From the NCBI GenBank assembly GCA_033471095.1, contig CP136752.1, positions 67,838 through 125,271 of the forward strand: a DNA stretch of 57,434 nucleotides. Direction: 5' to 3'. The notes under the pieces were generated by a model, which did no database searches, was not told the origin of the DNA, and saw only the letters and a program-made list of their open reading frames with translations. This document shows positions 52,963-57,434 of this stretch, piece by piece (within the stretch, counting starts at the first letter, position 1; every line of letters begins with the position of its first letter). Made by a program: the position numbers and the translations under genes. This stretch comes from Nitrosopumilaceae archaeon AB1(1). Its GTDB lineage: Archaea > Thermoproteota > Nitrososphaeria > Nitrososphaerales > Nitrosopumilaceae.

Positions 52963-53258
52963 ATTTCATACACCTATAAACAGATACGTTACAATAATAT
53001 ATGCCATATTGTACCGTACTATACAGTATGTTATAATCGTATATATACAATAAATGGCTGTACGAATAGGTATTAATAAATTGAAGTGTTAAAAAATTAA
53101 AAATTTTTATATATCTCTGGCAAAGCCTGAAAATTTTGAATCGGATGATCATCATAAATATCAATGTGCGTACAGATTTCCGTATTGGCAAGTTAGATGG
53201 ACTTGCTGATTCCTGTGAGACATCATTAAATCTTTGAAATTTTTCACAGGGTATCAAA

Positions 53259-53660
53259 TTATTGATAAAGATATGTCGAGAGTGCAATCACATATTCGGT
53301 GCTATTATGTGTAAATGTTACAACTATTTTTTTCTTTACCAATTCATCTATTGCATCTAAAATTTTTTTTCCGTTTAGTTCATTCCCATCTGGCGTTTTT
53401 AAATATTTATCATTTACATCTATTGGGTAAATCACATGAACTGGAAATAATTTATAAATTAAGCTATCAAAGATTTCTTTTTTAGTGATATTGTATATGA
53501 TTTCATTTATTGAGTATGCACGATTCCAATTTATGAATAGATACCACACAACAAGTTTCTTAGGATTTGTATCTGGTATATACACACCCTTATGATCTTT
53601 AGATGGTAGTTGGTATTTGTCACTAAATTTGGCTTTTACATCGGCTATTGGAAATGTCAT
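53259..53660 (-). CDS. Small unknown protein
   Basis: I start at the ATG at 53660 (MTFPIADVKAKFSDKYQLPS), 133 residues. Mixed helix and strand, including KKLVVWYLFINWNRAYSINE and a helix IDELVKKKIVVTF; the second half may be a winged helix. Family not recognised. The 296 bases between this gene and 52962 hold no supported gene. Confidence 0.5.
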   Translation of the reverse strand: MTFPIADVKAKFSDKYQLPSKDHKGVYIPDTNPKKLVVWYLFINWNRAYSINEIIYNITKKEIFDSLIYKLFPVHVIYPIDVNDKYLKTPDGNELNGKKILDAIDELVKKKIVVTFTHNSTEYVIALSTYLYQ

Positions 53661-54004
53661 GATGTAATTAATTTTGTATGTGGTATAAACATTTCGTAAA
53701 ATGTGTTGGATGTAAGTCATATCATCTGAAATAATGTAAACTAAAAAAACTGACGCTCAGTCAGTTAAAAAATAATTCGTATTGACATCATCTACAACAA
53801 CGAATCCAACTAGGTCGCATGATGAATTTATTAGTTCTGACATGATCTTTAGAGTCATACCAAACTTTAGCATAAATTTGTCTCATAGATTATATTGTCA
53901 TTTCTCTTTTTAAAATCATATTGTAAAGATGAATTCTCAGATGTGATTACTTGAATAGATGATGATTGAAATAAATGCTAAGACATGCATACATTGATTT
54001 TAAA
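53661..54004. other. Intergenic region with hairpin, no supported gene
   Basis: 344 bases between two minus-strand genes. Short frames of 30-40 codons occur on the minus strand (for example from about 53870), but none has strong support. A terminator-like hairpin is at 53748-53766. Confidence 0.4.
53743..53766 (-). terminator. Hairpin plus T-run, terminator-like
   Basis: AACTGAC and GTCAGTT form a 7-bp perfect stem with a five-base loop. Read on the minus strand it is followed by seven T, the form of an intrinsic terminator. It lies downstream of the minus-strand gene at 54005. Confidence 0.45.
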
Positions 54005-54217
54005 TTACAAATTTGACAAACCTGAATCTACAATTAAATTATCATTAATTATTGTCAGTGTAATTAATTGCCCTGCTTGAAATTTATCTAACTCTCTCAT
54101 CATTGATATTCTACGTTTAGATACACATCTTTTTGGTATAGATTTACCATCTAGTATAATGGTAAAAAATTCAGGCAGTAAACTGTAAAAGTTTTCAGAT
54201 TGATTCTCGATATACAC
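54005..54217 (-). CDS. Small unknown protein
   Basis: 70 residues with strand-rich ends (FFTIILDGKSIPK and LITLTIINDNLIVDSG) around a basic middle (KRCVSKRRISMMREL). It may be a small beta-barrel or DNA-binding domain. No recognised family; short, so moderately supported. Confidence 0.4.
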   Translation of the reverse strand: MYIENQSENFYSLLPEFFTIILDGKSIPKRCVSKRRISMMRELDKFQAGQLITLTIINDNLIVDSGLSNL

Positions 54218-54354
54218 TTATGACACCATAATTTATTTCAGATCTGGTTAAGACTCTTTGAATTTGCATTAATATTTAAAATTATTAACAACAATCTATT
54301 AACTGTATATCATATATTCAATCATATAGTATACGCCAATATCTAATTACAAGG

Positions 54355-55443
54355 TTACTGATCTAATTTTAAAATTTTTGCCTCTCCTACATCAATAGCC
54401 CCATCAGGTATTTCATCAACTAAATTTGAATCATATTTCTCTAAAAATTCTTTATGGTTAATAGGATCAGGTAACCATATTTTAGATTTACTCGCTACTT
54501 CAGTTAAATACTCAAAAATTATTATTACTTTCCAAAATGTTTTGAATTGACAAAATTCATCTGCAATATTTAAAATATCTTTCAAACCTGAGATATTACT
54601 TTTAAAGCCCACACCATCAATCAAAGCCATTATTTTAGGTCTTTCTATATCTTTTACATCATTCCAACTATTTTTTGCTTCTTGTATCTCTAATGAATCT
54701 TTTGATTCACCATACTGACCTATGTTTGAAGTATGCACAGTAGATTTAAAACAAATTTTAGGATGACTAGCATTTGGAATTACAAAATCATAGGAAATTT
54801 TTCTAATTGTAATATCTTTTGAAATTGGTTTTATTGCTTTTTGTTGTGGTTCAAATGGTATATTCAGTTTAAGAAGTTGTACAGCTAAGCTTTTTTCAGC
54901 ATAGTGTCCTAAACGCTTTGCACGTTCCTGTCGTATAAAACCAGGCCATGTTGCCTGATTCAAGGTTTCTAGTATTACATCTAACATTTTATCATCCACT
55001 TCACAATTTTTGTCAATTATTTCAGCAAACACCCTTCTCATATTATCTGTTAAATATTTTTCAGCATATGGGAGTATTTTAGAATCTGAAGATAATTTAG
55101 AAGATTTAGTTGGGACTTTAATGGACTTATTACTCTGAAGCATAGAGCGTAAATCAGTAAGTATCTTATTTCTAGTAGAGCCAATTAACTGTAGTATTAT
55201 CGAAACTAAATCAGTATCTTTTTCTTCTTCAAGAATTTTATAAATTTTATTACACGCAATTTTAGAATCTTTATTCTTACACAATATACAAATAATTTTT
55301 TTTAGTGTAATTTTATTCTCAACTGTCAATTTAGCACGATATATGAATGAGTTAAGAAACTCATCTTTTGTATGTTCCCATACATGATCAAAAAATTCTT
55401 TTTGTAAGGTTTCAGCATTTGTCAATTTAAGAGTTAATTCCAT
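54355..55443 (-). CDS. Probable type II restriction endonuclease
   Basis: 362 residues. The N-terminal half is helical (charged repeats, no motif). The second half has a likely nuclease core: ISYDFVIPNASHPKICFKSTVHTSNIG with an Asp and a K-S-T in the place of the PD...(D/E)xK centre, then GQYGESKDSLEIQEAKN. The gene overlaps the preceding methylase by 17 bases in the same operon, the usual form of a type II restriction-modification pair. The catalytic centre is my reading and should be checked by modelling; cleavage site unknown. Confidence 0.7.
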   Translation of the reverse strand: MELTLKLTNAETLQKEFFDHVWEHTKDEFLNSFIYRAKLTVENKITLKKIICILCKNKDSKIACNKIYKILEEEKDTDLVSIILQLIGSTRNKILTDLRSMLQSNKSIKVPTKSSKLSSDSKILPYAEKYLTDNMRRVFAEIIDKNCEVDDKMLDVILETLNQATWPGFIRQERAKRLGHYAEKSLAVQLLKLNIPFEPQQKAIKPISKDITIRKISYDFVIPNASHPKICFKSTVHTSNIGQYGESKDSLEIQEAKNSWNDVKDIERPKIMALIDGVGFKSNISGLKDILNIADEFCQFKTFWKVIIIFEYLTEVASKSKIWLPDPINHKEFLEKYDSNLVDEIPDGAIDVGEAKILKLDQ

Positions 55444-56338
55444 TCGATGTAGCCATACGTCTTCGTGGATTATTTCCAGTATCCATAGTTGTAGAATGTA
55501 TTATATCCAACGTTTTCCAATCAGGTATTTTAAAAGGTTCGCAAATTTTATTTCGTATTGTATCTCTAAAATCAGAATTGAGTTCAACCCCTATTCCCTT
55601 TCTATTCATTGCTCTTGAAATTTTTAATGTAGTACCTGAACCTAAAAAAGGATCAAATACAACATCGCATTCATTAGTCATTGTTTCTAACATTATAGAT
55701 ACTAACTCGTCAGGATATGATGCAATATGATAATTCATTGTTTTAACATTAGGAGGTCTATATGCAGGGATTCGTAGTATATTACCTAAACATCTACCTC
55801 GCGGATTCATTTTGTTCTTACGAGGATCTACATGCTTGTATTTATTTTCTACACGTGGTTTATGAAACGTATAATCACTATTCCCACCATCTTTTGTAAA
55901 TATCAATAATAATTCATACTTATTATCAAATAATCGTTCTATGTAAGATCTAGGTTGTGGTAATGCATTTGGGATATACCAAATCAAAGAATCCCACAAT
56001 TTCCAATCTTTCATTCTGCCATATATGTCATAACCGATTGGAATAAATTGTTTATTATGTCTCCTATTTCCAACATTTAATACAAAGATTGCATTTGGTT
56101 TTGCAATTCGATAACATTCATTCCAAACATTGTTTAGTCTTCCCAAATATGTCTCATAGTCACTTGAACCTATTTGATTCTTATGACCATAATCTTTCAA
56201 GTTCCAATATGGTGGACTAGTCATAATGAAATCTACTGACTCATCTTCGATGAAGTCTAATGATTCAGAATTATTAAAGTAAACAGTTTGTCCACTCACA
56301 TGTAGAACTTGTTTAGAATGTAAGCGTTTTTGACCCAA
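55427..56338 (-). CDS. Type II DNA methyltransferase, beta class (probably N4-cytosine)
   Basis: 303 residues. Motif IV is FIMTSPPYWNLKDYG near residue 38; SPPY is typical of N4-cytosine enzymes. Motif I DPFLGSGTTLKI is near the C-terminus (about 228), so the order is IV before I, the beta class. Intermediate segment GNRRHNKQFIPIG carries other conserved parts. It leads an operon with the nuclease gene that follows. The site recognised cannot be read from the sequence. Confidence 0.9.
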   Translation of the reverse strand: MGQKRLHSKQVLHVSGQTVYFNNSESLDFIEDESVDFIMTSPPYWNLKDYGHKNQIGSSDYETYLGRLNNVWNECYRIAKPNAIFVLNVGNRRHNKQFIPIGYDIYGRMKDWKLWDSLIWYIPNALPQPRSYIERLFDNKYELLLIFTKDGGNSDYTFHKPRVENKYKHVDPRKNKMNPRGRCLGNILRIPAYRPPNVKTMNYHIASYPDELVSIMLETMTNECDVVFDPFLGSGTTLKISRAMNRKGIGVELNSDFRDTIRNKICEPFKIPDWKTLDIIHSTTMDTGNNPRRRMATSNGINS

Positions 56339-56416
56339 TACTTTTTTTTAGTATTTACTACTTTTTAACTTTATATGATTATTTATAAAGAAATACATAA
56401 TATTCTGTAAATTTTT

Positions 56417-56590
56417 TTAGTCTGCTTTATTCACGGATATACTACCATTCTTCTTGATCTCAAAAACAATAGTCTTAGGCTCATTTAGTTCTTCTAAAAT
56501 TGGTTTGGGAACAATCACCATACATCCTCGTGTATCATGATATTGTAATTTGACGTTAAATTTTGTTTCATCTTTTTTCCATCTAGTCAT
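56417..56590 (-). CDS. 57-residue AbrB-like small protein
   Basis: A short frame, ATG at 56590, with MTRWKKDETKFNVKLQYHDT, RGCMVIVPKPILEEL and TIVFEIKKNGSISV. The strand-helix-strand pattern with VPKPILEEL resembles swapped-hairpin AbrB/SpoVT domains, seen in antitoxins and regulators. It sits just upstream of the methylase operon on the same strand and could control it. Small, hence moderately supported. Confidence 0.55.
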   Translation of the reverse strand: MTRWKKDETKFNVKLQYHDTRGCMVIVPKPILEELNEPKTIVFEIKKNGSISVNKAD

Positions 56591-56673
56591 AATATTGTGT
56601 TAATCGTTTATAATTTAAATCTAACCAATAGGATACGGTAATGTTAATATTAACCAATAGGATAACATAGTGT

Positions 56674-57434
56674 ATGAATCAGCGCAAACAACAAGCAAAA
56701 ACAATGTTGGAAACACCCAACACGGTTATGCAAACTAGTACTAACACATTCAAAGTAAAATCAATGACAACACCAGGTAAATATTATGTTGTTCCTCGTA
56801 CATGTCAAAAACTTGTGTGTGAATGTCCTGATAATCAATACCACAAAAGTGACTGTAAACACATTCATGTTATTCTCAATATAATAAAACAGAATAGATG
56901 TTATGTTAATAACGAATTTAAAATAATGGAACGTTCCAAACTTAACCTTTGTAAATATTGTAGTTCAGGTAATATACGCAAACGTGGATTTAGAACTAAC
57001 AAATATGGTAAACTCCAAAAATACCAATGTTTAGAATGTACAAGACTCTTTACTACAAACTTTGGGTTTGAAAAAACTCAGGTTCACCACTCTATAATTA
57101 CTGGTGCTATGCAGATGTATTTTACAGGTATGTCAGTTAGAGATATTGCAAATCATTATGAGATGATGGGTATCAAAATATCTCATATGGCAGTTTACAA
57201 ATAGATAAGCAAATATTCACAAATGACTCAAAAATATCTAAAAGAAATAATCCCTAGAACCTGTAATCGCACATGGGTAAGAGCAGATGAAGTATGGCTA
57301 AAAATAGATGGTCAGAAAAAATACTTGTTTGCATCCATAGATAACGACACTCGGTATTTTCTCGCTTATGATGTAGCAGATACAAAAAAACAACACAAGG
57401 CAGACGATCTTTTGATTCGTACAAAAAAAGCAAT
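56674..57434 (+). mobile_element. Transposase with SWIM zinc finger, in-frame TAG, runs off window
   Basis: From the ATG at 56674, the protein has a SWIM motif (CECP at 49-52, then CKH at 61-63), a four-Cys zinc ribbon (Cys93, Cys96, Cys119, Cys122), a helix-turn-helix (SVRDIANHYEMMGIKISHMA) and then a TAG at 57202-57204. The same frame continues with TWVRADEVWLKIDGQKKYLF, which holds the first Asp of a DDE core, and ASIDNDTRYFLAYDVADTKKQ. The position after VYK usually holds Trp in related transposases, so TGG to TAG is likely. It has the DDE layout of IS-type elements; the IS ends are not visible. Confidence 0.7.

Noticed and set aside
52955-53287. 110-codon minus-strand frame
   Set aside because: It overlaps both neighbouring genes, is rich in Ile/Tyr/Cys as expected of AT-rich noncoding DNA, and has no recognisable features.
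53760-53880. Two short minus-strand frames (32 and 38 codons)
   Set aside because: They overlap each other in different frames, one ends in the terminator-like hairpin, and neither matches anything recognisable.
1-57434. CRISPR array
   Set aside because: No regularly spaced repeat-spacer pattern was seen; the only long repeats are the two tandem units.
54005-57434. Genomic island attachment site in the tRNA-Met gene
   Set aside because: The tRNA is 6 kb away, its 3' end is not repeated nearby as far as I can see, and no integrase is present.

Overview
The window is archaeal and almost certainly from a low-GC, Nitrosopumilus-like member of the Nitrososphaerota (Thaumarchaeota). It carries an archaeal histone, the SBDS-Rrp4-Rrp41-Rrp42-eL43-Pcc1 cluster, Rpo3/RpoD with eL18-uL13-uS9, prefoldin beta, an XPF nuclease, the coenzyme F420 ligase CofE, a CdvB/ESCRT-III paralog, KEOPS and t6A proteins, an intron-containing tRNA-Met, and many small zinc-binding or AsnC-like proteins typical of this phylum. 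Many starts are TTG or GTG and genes are packed with short overlaps. No ammonia-oxidation genes fall in the window.

Layout. 1-670: half of a restriction-modification pair, a Dam-type methylase running off the left edge and a small PD-(D/E)XK nuclease. 699-5616: small membrane, zinc and regulatory proteins, then a tRNA-modification group (TsaC/Sua5, a THUMP protein, a MoaD-Cgi121 fusion) and eS17. 5998-11718: histone, TatD, tRNA-Cys, NAD kinase, Nob1, rhodanese, XPF nuclease, prefoldin beta and a DnaQ-like exonuclease. 11711-18218: exosome, ribosome and RNA polymerase core genes and a sugar-nucleotidyltransferase interrupted by one TGA. 18187-21930: two leuCD-type aconitase-family pairs in one operon, one bacterial-like and intact, one archaeal-like with a large subunit split by two +1 frameshifts. 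22027-24564: CofE, BirA and a winged-helix protein.

24691-38950 is the most unusual part: two tandem copies (about 6.8 and 7.4 kb) of a virus-derived unit, bounded and separated by the 16-bp repeat TTTCTAAAATWAATTT. Each unit holds a DnaQ-like exonuclease fragment, a 1.36-kb noncoding block dense in hairpins and much richer in G+C than its surroundings (a candidate giant structured RNA on the + strand), a terminase-type ATPase, a large secreted HExxH metalloprotease with near-identical ends but a different core in the two copies, two tiny genes, and a truncated terminase nuclease-like domain. Copy A of the protease has two in-frame TAA codons; copy B is intact over 1250 codons.

39107-51191 returns to housekeeping: a frameshifted class III cyclase-like gene, CysS, a degenerate NadE homolog, Rieske, thioredoxin reductase-like, MsrA, AsnC-like proteins, GNAT, tRNA-Met, a CdvB paralog, and a TlpA-like/CcdA pair for extracytoplasmic thiol chemistry. 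51487-57434 is accessory: unrecognised small genes, a second restriction-modification pair (m4C-type methylase plus nuclease), and a SWIM/zinc-ribbon transposase with an internal TAG that leaves the window at the right edge.

A recurring theme is that several genes are open except for one or two stops or one-base shifts (about 8028, 18033, 20708, 20979, 28568, 28832, 39786, 57202). This may be real decay, recoding or sequence error, and it deserves checking against raw reads.
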